From contig NZ_AUGL01000008.1 of the NCBI RefSeq assembly GCF_000422645.1, positions 124,001-188,000 on the forward strand: DNA of 64,000 nucleotides, read 5' to 3'. Made by a program: the position numbers and the translations under genes. This DNA is from Ferrimonas futtsuensis DSM 18154 (GTDB lineage: Bacteria; Pseudomonadota; Gammaproteobacteria; Enterobacterales; Shewanellaceae). Every line of letters starts with the position of its first letter. Within the stretch, counting starts at the first letter, position 1. The notes beneath the pieces were generated by a model that did not search any database, was not told the DNA's origin, and saw only the letters and a program-made list of their open reading frames with translations. Positions 34,970-44,348 of this stretch are shown here, piece by piece.

Positions 34970-35965
34970 TTAGACGGGGCTGAAGAGGTGATTTTCGCCT
35001 AGCGGCTTGCCTCCCGGGTTCATCCACCACTCCTTGTACTCCTTAAATGTCATGCCGCTGGCGTGTACGAACCTCTTTGTGACAGAGCTTTGGCTGCGTA
35101 TTCCGAATTCGTGCATCACCGCCTTCACATTCCAGTTGTGCCGAACAACAGCCTGCTGCATCCTGGAAAAAATCGCCGCATTAACCATCTTAAGAGGGGT
35201 TTCTCCCTGTTGTCGCAACACTATTTCCAGATGCCGACGTGAGCAACCCAGCATCAGGGACAACTGCTCTACATTGAGGCATTCGAAGGGCAGGGAGTTC
35301 AGTGCTGCCTGAACCTGCCTGATTATGCCAATGCGCTTACCCAGGCAACCTGCGCCGGGCAGAGCCCTACTGCCGTCAGGGCCGTTGATAGTGAATTCGA
35401 AGGCATCGCCGTCAAATTCCGCGTGTTGCAGGCAGGGCTTGTCTCCTCCATAAAACCTCCCTCCAAGTGGCAGCTTCAGTGTCATTGAACTTGGTTTCAG
35501 CCCGGCATAACGCATCATCAACTGCAGGAAGATGATCATGTTCAAGTCACTGTATTTACCCACCAGGTCCTTCCTTGCATGGGTGTGGGAGAGCTTCAGG
35601 GATGTGCCGTCGCAGGCAATGGATAGGTTGGGGTTGGCAATGGTTGAAGAGTAAACCAATAAGTATCGACACATTGAGGAGAGGGCAAGGTTATCTTGAC
35701 CGACAATATTGGGTAACACGGGGTGGGTTGAGGAGGCCATTCTGTGGAGGTGGTTCGTAAAAAACTTATCGTTGCCCGTTTCCTCCTCCATGACTTGAAA
35801 TATTCTGTTTGCGGTGAGTTTACCTATTGGCTCTAAGTCATGCAGTTGCAGAATATGATTATAAGGTTTAAGCCTGGATACCCCTATCTCTCTGCCCGAT
35901 TTCAACAGTGATTTTACGGAGATGGCTGGAGAGATTTCGTATTGCATTAGGCATCCATGGAGCAT
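34970..35965 (-). CDS. AraC/XylS-family transcriptional regulator
   Basis: 331 residues; a second ATG at 35947 is an alternative start, and neither has a strong ribosome site. The N-terminal 200 residues are like the ligand-binding region of AraC regulators of the arabinose-binding type. The C-terminal AraC helix-turn-helix pair spans about 230-320 (NVEQLSLMLGCSRRHLEIVLR and the second helix near VKAVMHEFGIRSQSSVTKRF, given by key residues). First gene inside the block bounded by the direct repeats; it probably regulates a neighbouring cytochrome gene. Confidence 0.85.
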   Translation of the reverse strand: MLHGCLMQYEISPAISVKSLLKSGREIGVSRLKPYNHILQLHDLEPIGKLTANRIFQVMEEETGNDKFFTNHLHRMASSTHPVLPNIVGQDNLALSSMCRYLLVYSSTIANPNLSIACDGTSLKLSHTHARKDLVGKYSDLNMIIFLQLMMRYAGLKPSSMTLKLPLGGRFYGGDKPCLQHAEFDGDAFEFTINGPDGSRALPGAGCLGKRIGIIRQVQAALNSLPFECLNVEQLSLMLGCSRRHLEIVLRQQGETPLKMVNAAIFSRMQQAVVRHNWNVKAVMHEFGIRSQSSVTKRFVHASGMTFKEYKEWWMNPGGKPLGENHLFSPV

Positions 35966-36114
35966 AAGCCGGAATATATCACCTGACTCTAGCTAAGGAG
36001 GTGGGGGTCACCAACTGTGACTTTACACAGACTTGTGGTCTTTATGTCCTGCATCACCGAAACAATCAACTGGCAACCATGTTTACCGCAGGTCTATTTG
36101 TAGCTATGGCACCG

Positions 36115-36144
36115 ATAGAAAAAGGCGCTTCATCGAAGCGCCTT
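36115..36144 (-). terminator. terminator after first octahaem gene
   Basis: 10-bp stem AAGGCGCTTC/GAAGCGCCTT with an ATC loop. The minus-strand reading is followed by five T residues. Confidence 0.88.
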
Positions 36145-36178
36145 AGAAAACTCAACTAGCGATAATTAGCTGCATCGA

Positions 36179-37996
36179 TTATTGAGTGCTTGCATCCAGG
36201 AATCTTTGGTAGCGCTTCTCACCTTCGATGAGCTTGTTACGTTCTTCATCACTGAATACGCCGGGAGTGGGGAACTCTGAGCTATGGCAGCTTGAACAGG
36301 CGTTAGGCATGATGTCGAATTGAGTGCATTGCTTCATGTTCGGCGGGTAGGCGAAGTTTTCATAGCAATTGCCCATAGCCTGGATGGTCTGCCAGGCCTT
36401 GGTCAGATCCTGCTCCTCATCTGCGCCCTCCTCGGTGAAGGGGAGAAGTGCATCATAAACGGCCAAAGAGTCGGTTGGCGAGTAGGCCTTGAATGAGTGG
36501 CTGCGAATATCATAACGACGTGAGCGCTCAAAACTGTGTTTGCTGAACGGCATGTGACAGTCGATGCATTCAACGCCCAGCATATCGTGGCTGGTCATCT
36601 TGTGAGCCGCATTGTCCTTATCCGTGTGACAGGAGCTGCACAACTGGTCACCCGGCAACTTGAGTTCCTGGGAGTGGGGGTTATGACACGAGCTGCAGGT
36701 CAGTCCGGCTTCACCGTGGGACGATGCCGCGATCTCCTCCGGATGGCTCTTGGAGCCGCGCTTATGGCCGTTACCGATCCAGTTCGCCCTTTCCATATAG
36801 GTGTAGAAGTCGGACAGGTTGTCGCCAACATTGAAATGCTCACCTTTCTCTTCCGGGTTCTCCTCATTGAACTTGTAGGGCAGCTCCAATGCATATGGGA
36901 TAGGCTTGTTGGCTGGCATGCCAGACTGGTGACAGTTGGAGCACTCTGAGCCCTTGTTGTCGCCGGTCAGGTCCGCTGGGTTAACAATGTCCTCTTTGTT
37001 CATAGAGCGGCTGTGCTTGGCTCCGGGGCCGTGGCACTTTTCACAGCCCGTTTCCCAGTGGGCGTCCCAGATATTGGACTCGGTGACCACAGGGAAGCCG
37101 ATAGGCAATTGCTGCCATTTATCAATTTCAAATGCAGTCAAGTGACACTCTGCGCATTTGTTCTCGTAGGAGGATATCGACCTGTACATGCTCCACGTGG
37201 GCTCGGCGATGAATGAACCATCCGGGTTATACCAGAAGTAGGATAGCCAGGTTGTCCATCGCTCGTTTTCGCCGACACCGGTGTCGGGCCAATACACCAA
37301 CGGCAGCACCTGCAGGGAGTTCTTCTCCTGGTCATAGCTGAAGAAATTGATTTGGGTGCGATAGCCTACGGCGTCAATTCTATAGGAGACCTCCTTAGTG
37401 GCATCCACACCGTCATGCAGAGTCACCCAGTATTCATCTCCTTTCATATAGGTGGTGTATTTATGCTGATAGTCGGCATAGACAACCCGGGGCGTATCCT
37501 CTGTGCCCCAGGGCGCGTCGATGGTATGGCCCTCTTCGGTGTAGAGTTTGCGCATCACGGTAGCATGCCGGGTATCTTTCCACTCGTCATACTGACGGCT
37601 GTGACAGGTGGCGCACTCCTTTGAGCCGACAAACTCTCCCCGGCTTAAGGGAGGCAGCTCAGTGTCTTTTTCGAGAACGTTGATGGTAATGGAGGAGCTG
37701 GCCTCCAGCGTACCGTCGGAGATTGTATAAGAGACGGAGATCTCGCCCGGTGGTTGATCTTCCCCGGCGGCATAGAGTACCTGATTGTCTTCGACGGTCA
37801 GGTTGCCGGCTTTAACGACGGTTAGTGTGTCGCCGTCCGGGTCGGTGTCGTTGGCTAGTACATCGATTGATACGGCCTCCCCCTGATAGAGGGTAACCTC
37901 ATCCGGGTTTGCTAAAGGGGCAGAGTTTTTTACCTCAACCGGGCTGTCATCACTGCCATTGCACCCAAAAAGCAATGGAATCAAAGCAGCACACAA
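36179..37996 (-). CDS. octahaem c-type cytochrome lipoprotein; start region frameshifted
   Basis: The open frame encodes 605 residues with eight CXXCH haem sites (CATCH, CAECH, CEKCH, CSNCH, CSSCH, CSSCH, CIDCH, CSSCH). A cadherin-like module (LANDTDPDGDTLTV) follows the FGC lipobox near the N-terminus. The frame opens only at TTG 37996, which leaves a signal peptide without its basic start. The proper start ATG-ATG-ATG at 38021-38013 (AGGA upstream) is one base out of frame across an A8 run (38005-38012). With A7 the protein would begin MMMKKINLLCAALIPLLFGC, like its paralogue. It is thus phase-variable, slippage-dependent, inactive, or a sequence error. Substrate unknown. Confidence 0.85.
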   Translation of the reverse strand: MCAALIPLLFGCNGSDDSPVEVKNSAPLANPDEVTLYQGEAVSIDVLANDTDPDGDTLTVVKAGNLTVEDNQVLYAAGEDQPPGEISVSYTISDGTLEASSSITINVLEKDTELPPLSRGEFVGSKECATCHSRQYDEWKDTRHATVMRKLYTEEGHTIDAPWGTEDTPRVVYADYQHKYTTYMKGDEYWVTLHDGVDATKEVSYRIDAVGYRTQINFFSYDQEKNSLQVLPLVYWPDTGVGENERWTTWLSYFWYNPDGSFIAEPTWSMYRSISSYENKCAECHLTAFEIDKWQQLPIGFPVVTESNIWDAHWETGCEKCHGPGAKHSRSMNKEDIVNPADLTGDNKGSECSNCHQSGMPANKPIPYALELPYKFNEENPEEKGEHFNVGDNLSDFYTYMERANWIGNGHKRGSKSHPEEIAASSHGEAGLTCSSCHNPHSQELKLPGDQLCSSCHTDKDNAAHKMTSHDMLGVECIDCHMPFSKHSFERSRRYDIRSHSFKAYSPTDSLAVYDALLPFTEEGADEEQDLTKAWQTIQAMGNCYENFAYPPNMKQCTQFDIMPNACSSCHSSEFPTPGVFSDEERNKLIEGEKRYQRFLDASTQ

Positions 37997-38004
37997 TAGG
38001 TTTA

Positions 38005-38012
38005 TTTTTTTT
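38005..38012 (-). repeat. A8 homopolymer in the octahaem gene leader
   Basis: Eight A residues (T8 on the plus strand) directly after the ATG triplet. The paralogous gene has seven at the same place and is in frame. Confidence 0.9.
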
Positions 38013-38021
38013 CATCATCAT

Positions 38022-38360
38022 TCCTGTGAAAATATTAAATGGCAATCTGCATGTCTGCAGTTTGCTATTACATTTTTCCGCTGGGTTGATTTGAAGGCAA
38101 ACGCAAAACTTTTCCGATTCGCGAACGGTGTGGCGTTGATCGCTTAACCAGTTCACAAATTTATGTTTGATTCGATAGTGAAAACAGTAGCGGATAAAAA
38201 GAGAGGTTTGGCATCTATATATAGTGTCTATTTTTATCCATTGGACGATGAGTTCAAGGTTAAAATGATTCACTTTTTGGCGAGGTTTTTGTGAATGTTC
38301 AGGCGTCATTTCGCTACTGAGATCTAAGCTTATGTCATTCAGATAGACAATGACGCCGAA
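38022..38360. other. AT-rich upstream region of first octahaem gene
   Basis: About 340 bases without a supported gene. It contains the inverted repeat GGCGTCATT (38302-38310) / AATGACGCC (38349-38357), with an inner TGTC/GACA pair, which could be an operator or structured leader. The promoter of the leftward gene should lie here. Confidence 0.45.
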
Positions 38361-38393
38361 TACAAAAAAGGGCAGCGGCTGATGCCGCTGCCC
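38361..38393 (-). terminator. terminator after second octahaem gene
   Basis: Perfect 10-bp stem GGGCAGCGGC/GCCGCTGCCC with a TGAT loop. The minus-strand reading ends in six T residues. Confidence 0.92.
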
Positions 38394-38428
38394 TGAATTA
38401 CCCACTTTTAGGGTTAGGTAAGAAGGTG

Positions 38429-40348
38429 TTACTTCTGCTGGTCCAGGAAGCGCTGGTAGCGCTCTGTGCCTTCAACCAGTTTGGCGCGTTCGGTCTCGTC
38501 GAACACCCCAGGCTTGGGATATTCATCGTCGTGACAGTCGCTGCAGGCATTGGGCAGGACATCGAAGTAATCACACACCTGGCTCGGGCGGAAGATTCCG
38601 TCGCTGTAACACACTCCATTGGCGCCACCCATCATCTGGATGTAGTTCCACCAGTTGGTCATCACGGGATCGGTGCCTTCACCACGGGAGTAGGGGGCAA
38701 GGGCATCGAAGTTGGCCAGGGACTCGGCCGGGCTGATGGCATCGAAGCTGTGGTTGTCGTTGCTCCAGCGGTTGGCGACCGATTCGGTGGCGACGAAGTG
38801 ACAGTCGACGCAGGAGACACCCACCATGTCGTGGATTGGCAGGGTGTGGTTGGTGCCGCGGTCCTGGTGACATTGGGTGCACAGAGCATCTCCCTCTTTC
38901 TGCATGCCCATGGCGTGAGGGTCATGACAGGTCACGCAGTCGATCTGCATCTCGAAGTGCTTGGAGGTCATGTAGGTGGCCACCTGATTCTTCTGCCCCT
39001 TGGGGTAGTCGGTGCCAAGGAACACGTCCTGGGTATCCACTTCGGTAAACAGGCTCAGGTCATCGCCGGTTCGGTAGTGCTTTCCGGGGTTGGTGGTGAT
39101 GTTGCCATCTTCATCGAACTCAGGCAGGTAGGGCTGAGAGTAGTGGTAGATGTCCGGATGCTTGGCCATCTGGTGGCATTGGGCGCAGGAATCCACGGAT
39201 TGCTGGAAGCTCATCTTGCCCGGGTTGGTGATGTCGTCGCCCCTCATGCTGGTGGCGTGAATGGAGCCCTCGTTGTGGCAGCGTTCGCAACTAATGCCAT
39301 CCTCTACCGCATCGGAGTCTTTGGAGTTGGTGTGAGCAGCCAGCATGGTGTATTTTTCGCTGACGTCCCACCCCTCAACATTGCCGCCAGTGGTGTGACA
39401 GGTGAAGCACTGGTTGTCCCAGCTCATCTTCTTAAGTTCTTCACGCTGGTCGATGGGGCCAGCAGGCGGGAAGTATGACATAACCATCTCGCCGTCTTTG
39501 ACCAGGCTGCCGTCCTGGTTCCAGAAAATCCCGGTGGTGTAGAACGAAGTGAACCGGGCCACATCGCCTTTATTATACCAGGCAAAGGGCATCATCCGGC
39601 CATAACTGCTCTCCACGTTGGGATCGTTGTCGGAGGGGAAGTCGTAGCTGACGAACTGCTTGGAGACGGTGCTGGAGATGCCGTCGATACGGTACACCGC
39701 AGACTCGTCAGTATTGACGGCATCGTGCAGTTCGGCGTAGTACTTACCATCGGCCCCTTTATAGGTGGAGAACTCCATATTGGGTTTGCCATAAATGGTG
39801 TGACGCTTGGGGTCGGCCTCGGTGCCCCAATCCAGTTCCGGGATGATCGCCTCAATGGTCTTGTTTTCCTTGGTGTAGAGGCGACGGTAATCCTGGGCGT
39901 GCTTGGTCGGTTGCCAATCGTTGTAGTGGCTGGAGTGGCAGCTCTTACAGGTTTTGGCGGTAACGAAAGTGGCCTCGGTCGGCTCGATGACGCCATCCTC
40001 TACGGTGATGTAGACGGTTCCCTTGGTTTGGTTCTCACCGTCGGAGACGGTGTAGCTGAAGCTGGACTCGCCCAGGGGGGCATCGGCTGCGGCACTGAAA
40101 CTCAGTTTGCCATCTCCGGTGATGGTCAGATCGCTGGACACTATGGTCAGGGTGTCGCCATCGGCGTCGGTGTCGTTGGCCAGGGCATCGATCACCAGAG
40201 TGTCGCCACGGTTTATGGTGGCGTAATCGGGCTGGGTGACCGGAGCTCGGTTGTCAGGCAGTTGTATTATCTTGTTGTTGTCATCACTGCCACAGCCAAC
40301 CAGGCCCACTGACAGTGCCAGCATGAGGGGCGTAGTTTTTTTCATCAT
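38429..40348 (-). CDS. octahaem c-type cytochrome lipoprotein with cadherin-like domain
   Basis: 639 residues from the ATG at 40348 (AGGA upstream; GTG at 40351 also possible). A lipoprotein signal ends at LVGC. A cadherin/Ig-like module (DALANDTDADGDTLTI) spans about 35-115. Eight haem motifs follow: CKSCH, CFTCH, CERCH, CAQCH, CVTCH, CTQCH, CVDCH, CSDCH. The CKSCHSSHYNDWQPTKHA pattern is like cytochrome c554/multihaem respiratory cytochromes. It is a paralogue of the gene at 36179-37996 throughout, including the shared C-terminus (KPGVFDETER, RYQRFLD). Probably a lipid-anchored periplasmic or surface electron carrier; acceptor unknown. Confidence 0.9.
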   Translation of the reverse strand: MMKKTTPLMLALSVGLVGCGSDDNNKIIQLPDNRAPVTQPDYATINRGDTLVIDALANDTDADGDTLTIVSSDLTITGDGKLSFSAAADAPLGESSFSYTVSDGENQTKGTVYITVEDGVIEPTEATFVTAKTCKSCHSSHYNDWQPTKHAQDYRRLYTKENKTIEAIIPELDWGTEADPKRHTIYGKPNMEFSTYKGADGKYYAELHDAVNTDESAVYRIDGISSTVSKQFVSYDFPSDNDPNVESSYGRMMPFAWYNKGDVARFTSFYTTGIFWNQDGSLVKDGEMVMSYFPPAGPIDQREELKKMSWDNQCFTCHTTGGNVEGWDVSEKYTMLAAHTNSKDSDAVEDGISCERCHNEGSIHATSMRGDDITNPGKMSFQQSVDSCAQCHQMAKHPDIYHYSQPYLPEFDEDGNITTNPGKHYRTGDDLSLFTEVDTQDVFLGTDYPKGQKNQVATYMTSKHFEMQIDCVTCHDPHAMGMQKEGDALCTQCHQDRGTNHTLPIHDMVGVSCVDCHFVATESVANRWSNDNHSFDAISPAESLANFDALAPYSRGEGTDPVMTNWWNYIQMMGGANGVCYSDGIFRPSQVCDYFDVLPNACSDCHDDEYPKPGVFDETERAKLVEGTERYQRFLDQQK

Positions 40349-40351
40349 CAC

Positions 40352-40797
40352 TTGGTTATCCTTTTTTGCGCATTTTTCTTTGCAAATAGATCGTATCGTG
40401 GAAAGGCACGGGCGCTGAGTGAGCGCGCTGACAGAGATTCATGGGTAGGGTGTCGCCTGGGTCGAGGCGTGACATTTCTTTTACAAATCTGCATCTGGAG
40501 CGAAACGGTTTCACTTTCAGGGTTTGAATAGGCCGGCTAGGTCACGGGCTGTAGGTCGTCGGTTGGCTACCGACGTCAAAAAGTGGAGAGGTTCTCCAAT
40601 CGGTTGGGAAGGGGCGTGGTTGTTAATAATCCTCTCTTAAAATCAATGTCTTCAGTATGTTGCTGCTATTTGCTGGTGATGCCGTTCGTGAGGTAAAGGG
40701 TGAAATTTTTAGATTCATCGACGCGGGTGAATTCGCCTTGCCAACGAATCGAATGTAGAGTCCACTGCCACAGAGTTATCAAGCTAAGGGGCCAGTA
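40352..40797. promoter_or_regulatory. divergent regulatory region between octahaem and TetR genes
   Basis: 446 bases between divergent genes with no coding frame. At 40502-40512 lies the palindrome GAAAC-G-GTTTC, a candidate operator. A small hairpin CGTCGGT-TGGCT-ACCGACG lies near 40558-40576. The divergent TetR regulator may act here, as is common for the family. Confidence 0.45.
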
Positions 40798-41508
40798 ATG
40801 GAAAACGACAATGCTCGAAAGTTGAAAGTAGCTAAAACTGCATTAGGAATGATTCGGGAATGCGGTTACTTGCAGTTTACTATGAATGATCTTAGTAAGG
40901 CCGCGAATGTTTCTCCTGGTACATTATATCGAACTTTCCCATCTAAAGATGACCTGCTCGTTTATCTGTTCGGATCTGTTGTTGGATCCTTGAGAGCATC
41001 ATTAAGAATGTTTGATCGTATGGACCTCTCTGAAAGAGAAAAAGTGATTTGCCGAATCTGCTATCAGTATTATATTCGAAGCTATAACCCAGATCTTTCA
41101 TCCCTGGACTTGATCGGTACAAATTCTGCGATTTTTAACCAGGCATCTCAGGAAACCAGGAATCGATTCAAAGAGATTTTTTATGAGACAACTCAGTGGC
41201 AGGCCGCTAACTTCACCAATTTGGTTCTCACGGGGAAATTGATTTCGAGTGAAGAGGAGCTGAAAAAGACCATTAAACGGCTGATAGTAATTTCCAGAGG
41301 CGGAATGGTTATAGCAAATCATATATTTATTGAGAAAGAGATGTATCAGATAGAAGATCTGATGGAGTTTTGTGATTTGGTCCTGGAGCAGTTGACTTGG
41401 ATTGGGGACGAGGGACGATGTGATTTTAGACTTATTCTATTGGCGATGCGTACCGTTCGCGACAAGTCAGCATCTGGTCATTCATCTCAGTTTCCTTTTG
41501 CCAGTTAA
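40798..41508 (+). CDS. TetR-family regulator, copy 1
   Basis: 236 residues. The N-terminal TetR helix-turn-helix (TMNDLSKAANVSPGTLYRTF) is clear, with the usual SKDDLLVYLF extension; the C-terminal ligand domain is not recognised. It is closely related over most of its length to the regulator at 47690, sharing LYRTF.SKDDLLVYLF, SLDLIGTN.AIFNQA and GRGGMVI.NH-like segments. The coding sequence is distinctly AT-rich against the rest of the window, suggesting foreign origin. It sits divergent from the second octahaem gene and upstream of the first tetrahaem gene. Confidence 0.88.
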   Translation: MENDNARKLKVAKTALGMIRECGYLQFTMNDLSKAANVSPGTLYRTFPSKDDLLVYLFGSVVGSLRASLRMFDRMDLSEREKVICRICYQYYIRSYNPDLSSLDLIGTNSAIFNQASQETRNRFKEIFYETTQWQAANFTNLVLTGKLISSEEELKKTIKRLIVISRGGMVIANHIFIEKEMYQIEDLMEFCDLVLEQLTWIGDEGRCDFRLILLAMRTVRDKSASGHSSQFPFAS

Positions 41509-41954
41509 CGCTATTTATATAGTTATTTCATAGGGTTGTATTCGATTTTTGATTCTTCCAAATGGGACTTGTAATGATCGGCGGATTAATCTTTGGGCTC
41601 CCTCTGATTTTTGCTGGCTGTCTGATGATGAGTACGGTGGAGAAACTCTCCATTTCCCTGATCTCACTCGTGCGTTAGTGAGGTGTTGATCAATGAGGGG
41701 GAGCGAGAAAGTGAAAAAGTATTCTAGTTAGTGTGGCGGAAACGTTATCCCCTTAGAAAAAAGCATGAGGATAAGCGTTTTACACTTTTGGTGAGAAGCC
41801 TCTAGCGGTAAAAAACGTGGTCGAATTTACAATATTTGGTGCTGGTAGATACTGAGTCGCTCTAAGTTGACAGAGGCTCAGTCTATCGTTTTTCCCTAAG
41901 TTACATTGGATTCGCTTATATGCCTGTCCAGGGATTTGTAGTATCAAAATTTGG
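41509..41954. other. 446-base gap upstream of tetrahaem gene, with possible 38-codon ORF
   Basis: AT-rich leader region. A short frame at 41562-41678 would encode a 38-residue hydrophobic peptide (starting MGLVMIGGLIFGLPLIFAGC), but its ribosome site is weak. GGAAACGTTATCC near 41738 is a partial palindrome. No clear promoter was assigned. Confidence 0.3.
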
Positions 41955-43931
41955 ATGATGATTATGAGACCATGTAGACTCGCGCAACTGTGCGCGTCAT
42001 ATCTGTTATTGGCTACGCTGACCGCTTGCGGTGGCTCCGATGGTGATGAATCAACGGCTCCGGAAGTGCCCCCGGTAGAGCCGCCAGCAGGCAGCAAACC
42101 CCACCAATCACTGGATATTGTGCAGCCACAAAAGGCCAGTTTCGACGGTGAGATCACCATCTATCTGGGCAGGTGGTACCCCTGTATGGAGCGTGAATAC
42201 AAGGGTGACGGTGTCGACATCAGTCAATATTGCACCGGTGATGAGCCCCCAACGCCGATGGGTGAATACGCGGATAACGAGTTTAACCGCAATAAAATTA
42301 CCCCGGATGATAGTAAGTACATCTTCAAGGTGAAGGCCGATGACATCAAGGCCTATGCGGCACAGCCTGACTCCCCCATTCCCCTTCGCCCCGATGTCTA
42401 TGCTGAAGGCCATTTCTCTGTAATGGATGTGGTGCTCTATGCCTCTCACGTCCGCGACGACCTGGATGTGAAAGCCATCTGGAGTGAGGAACTCGGCACC
42501 CATCTGCTCAGCACCGCCTGGGACACCGATGGCGATGGCACCCTGTCTGAAGCCGAATTGAATAACCGGAGCACCGACTGGTACCCCTCCTACATCTGGC
42601 ACGACGGAGAGTTCGATCGCCTCCAAGGCACCCCAAACCTGGAGACAGTCTATGTTCGCGCCGACCTAGGCCTGGCCAAGAGCAAGATGCGCATCCGCAT
42701 CCAGCCATACAATTCCGCCGTGACCGAGCGTCGTAACATGCAGTTCAAGCTGCAAGCGGATCGTAGGCGAGCAAACGGCGATAAAGTCATTGTGCCGTTG
42801 GTGTGGGCAATTGATGCCCAGGGCAATGACGTGGTGAAAGTTCAAAATCTGGAGGTGACCGCCCACGACCTTCGCACCGACATCTTTCAGCCCGGCGTGA
42901 TCACATCCATGGATGTGTGGCTGTCGCTTCAGGACCAGGGATTGGCCGATGTGCGCTTCACCTATTGGGGCACCATGTCGACGGAAGCGGAAGTTAACAA
43001 CTACGCGTTAACGTCCGTCAATGGCCTGCGTGCCCAGGGAATGGTGGGCTGGGCTGCGGCAACCGGCGAAATGTTTACAACTCAGGACTTCTTCCTGGAT
43101 GACCTGGAATGGCCAACCCCCAGTGCACTGATGGCAGCCGACAGAGGGGAAGGCGATCCTAAGCTCAAGGGCAAGTGTCAGTGGATGCATGGCGGTCAGG
43201 GCCATACCATCGAATCCGCCCAAATCTGTATCGACGAGTGGTATAACAAGTTTGGTGGATTCATGGACCACGACATGCCTGATCAGGAGGTCATGCACTA
43301 TCCAAAGGGAGTGATTTTTGCTGGCTATCAGACGTGGATGCCTGGCCAGTTTGACATCACCGAACGCCATTTCGTCGATGAAGATGGAGACTATGAAAAC
43401 CAGGTAATCGCCGACATCAATGACGCCATTGCGCCTTTGACCGACGATCACTTTGGTTGGGGAATTGCCGACTGCCGCAACTGTCACGATGATGTGCATA
43501 AGGGCTCACTGGGGGTAGAGCAGCCCTATGAGTGTGCCGCTTGTCACGGCAGCAATGGCGCCATGAAGGGGCATGGTGAAGTCAGCCGCTGCTTCTGGTG
43601 TCATACCGAAGACAATCAGATGGCTCACCACGGTTCGGCATCGGGTTTCATGAAGTTTGGTGACGTTGAGTGCCAGGGTACCAGCGTGACCGGTTTGAAC
43701 CTCGATGGTATGCAAGAGGGTTCTTGTGCCAATGCAGTGAATACCCTGGATGCAGAGCGCCTTGCTGGTCCTAATGGCGAGTGGGGGGGCATTAAGCAGC
43801 CCATCCATGACCAGGCGGATAACCTGCAGTATTACGGAGCCGGTGAACGTACGGGTATCAACAGCGACTGGCACAACAGTGAGGACTTCCCTGATCCTTA
43901 CTCCTGTGTGACCTGTCATCCCAACGACTAG
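41955..43931 (+). CDS. tetrahaem c-type cytochrome lipoprotein, copy 1
   Basis: 658 residues from ATG 41955; a later ATG at 41964 is equally plausible. Lipoprotein signal ends at LTAC, followed by GGSDGDES and a Pro-rich linker. A long non-haem domain (about 60-480) includes an EF-hand-like loop DTDGDGTLSEAE. Four haem motifs cluster in the last 170 residues: CRNCH, CAACH, CFWCH, CVTCH. The C-terminal layout, with HFGWGIADC before the first haem and FPDPYSCVTCH at the end, is repeated in the gene at 44349. The architecture recalls surface multihaem lipoproteins but is not MtrC/OmcA. Substrate unknown. Confidence 0.85.
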   Translation: MMIMRPCRLAQLCASYLLLATLTACGGSDGDESTAPEVPPVEPPAGSKPHQSLDIVQPQKASFDGEITIYLGRWYPCMEREYKGDGVDISQYCTGDEPPTPMGEYADNEFNRNKITPDDSKYIFKVKADDIKAYAAQPDSPIPLRPDVYAEGHFSVMDVVLYASHVRDDLDVKAIWSEELGTHLLSTAWDTDGDGTLSEAELNNRSTDWYPSYIWHDGEFDRLQGTPNLETVYVRADLGLAKSKMRIRIQPYNSAVTERRNMQFKLQADRRRANGDKVIVPLVWAIDAQGNDVVKVQNLEVTAHDLRTDIFQPGVITSMDVWLSLQDQGLADVRFTYWGTMSTEAEVNNYALTSVNGLRAQGMVGWAAATGEMFTTQDFFLDDLEWPTPSALMAADRGEGDPKLKGKCQWMHGGQGHTIESAQICIDEWYNKFGGFMDHDMPDQEVMHYPKGVIFAGYQTWMPGQFDITERHFVDEDGDYENQVIADINDAIAPLTDDHFGWGIADCRNCHDDVHKGSLGVEQPYECAACHGSNGAMKGHGEVSRCFWCHTEDNQMAHHGSASGFMKFGDVECQGTSVTGLNLDGMQEGSCANAVNTLDAERLAGPNGEWGGIKQPIHDQADNLQYYGAGERTGINSDWHNSEDFPDPYSCVTCHPND

Positions 43932-44010
43932 TGCCAGGAATCTGAGTTAAGCAATTGTTAGACGATGATATTTGTCTTGACTGAGAAGAATGAGCTCAGA
44001 ATAAAATAGA

Positions 44011-44039
44011 AGGCATACCAATGTTGGTATGCCCTTTTT
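44011..44039 (+). terminator. terminator after tetrahaem gene 1
   Basis: 10-bp stem GGCATACCAA/TTGGTATGCC with a minimal TG loop, followed by TTTTT. Confidence 0.9.
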
Positions 44040-44268
44040 GACGATACGCCTGATTATTTGGACTGCGATTCACCCTAAGGTGACAAAAGGTTGGTATTGA
44101 CGACTTGCTTTTAATGGTTGCCAGGAAGGTAAAATCGGAACATGTAAAGATGTTCCTTCTTTATAACTCTGATGCAGTGCTACTTGGTGTAGCCTTTCAT
44201 TGAAGTTAATGGAGCAGTAGCGAGGAGATGCAATCCTACTTCTGAATTGCTGTCCATAACGAGGTGTA
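44040..44268. other. intergenic region with small dyad
   Basis: About 230 bases between convergent cytochrome genes. GGAACAT-GTAAAG-ATGTTCC at 44137-44156 is a perfect 7-bp hairpin without a T run. Nothing else was recognised. Confidence 0.4.
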
Positions 44269-44300
44269 TAGAAAAGCCAGTTGTCATTGACAACTGGCTT
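44269..44300 (-). terminator. terminator after tetrahaem gene 2
   Basis: 13-bp palindromic stem AAGCCAGTTGTCA/TGACAACTGGCTT; the minus-strand reading ends in TTTT. Confidence 0.8.
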
Positions 44301-44348
44301 AATTAACAGCCGTTAACCGATCTTCATTCGGCTCACAGGTAGTGCGAT

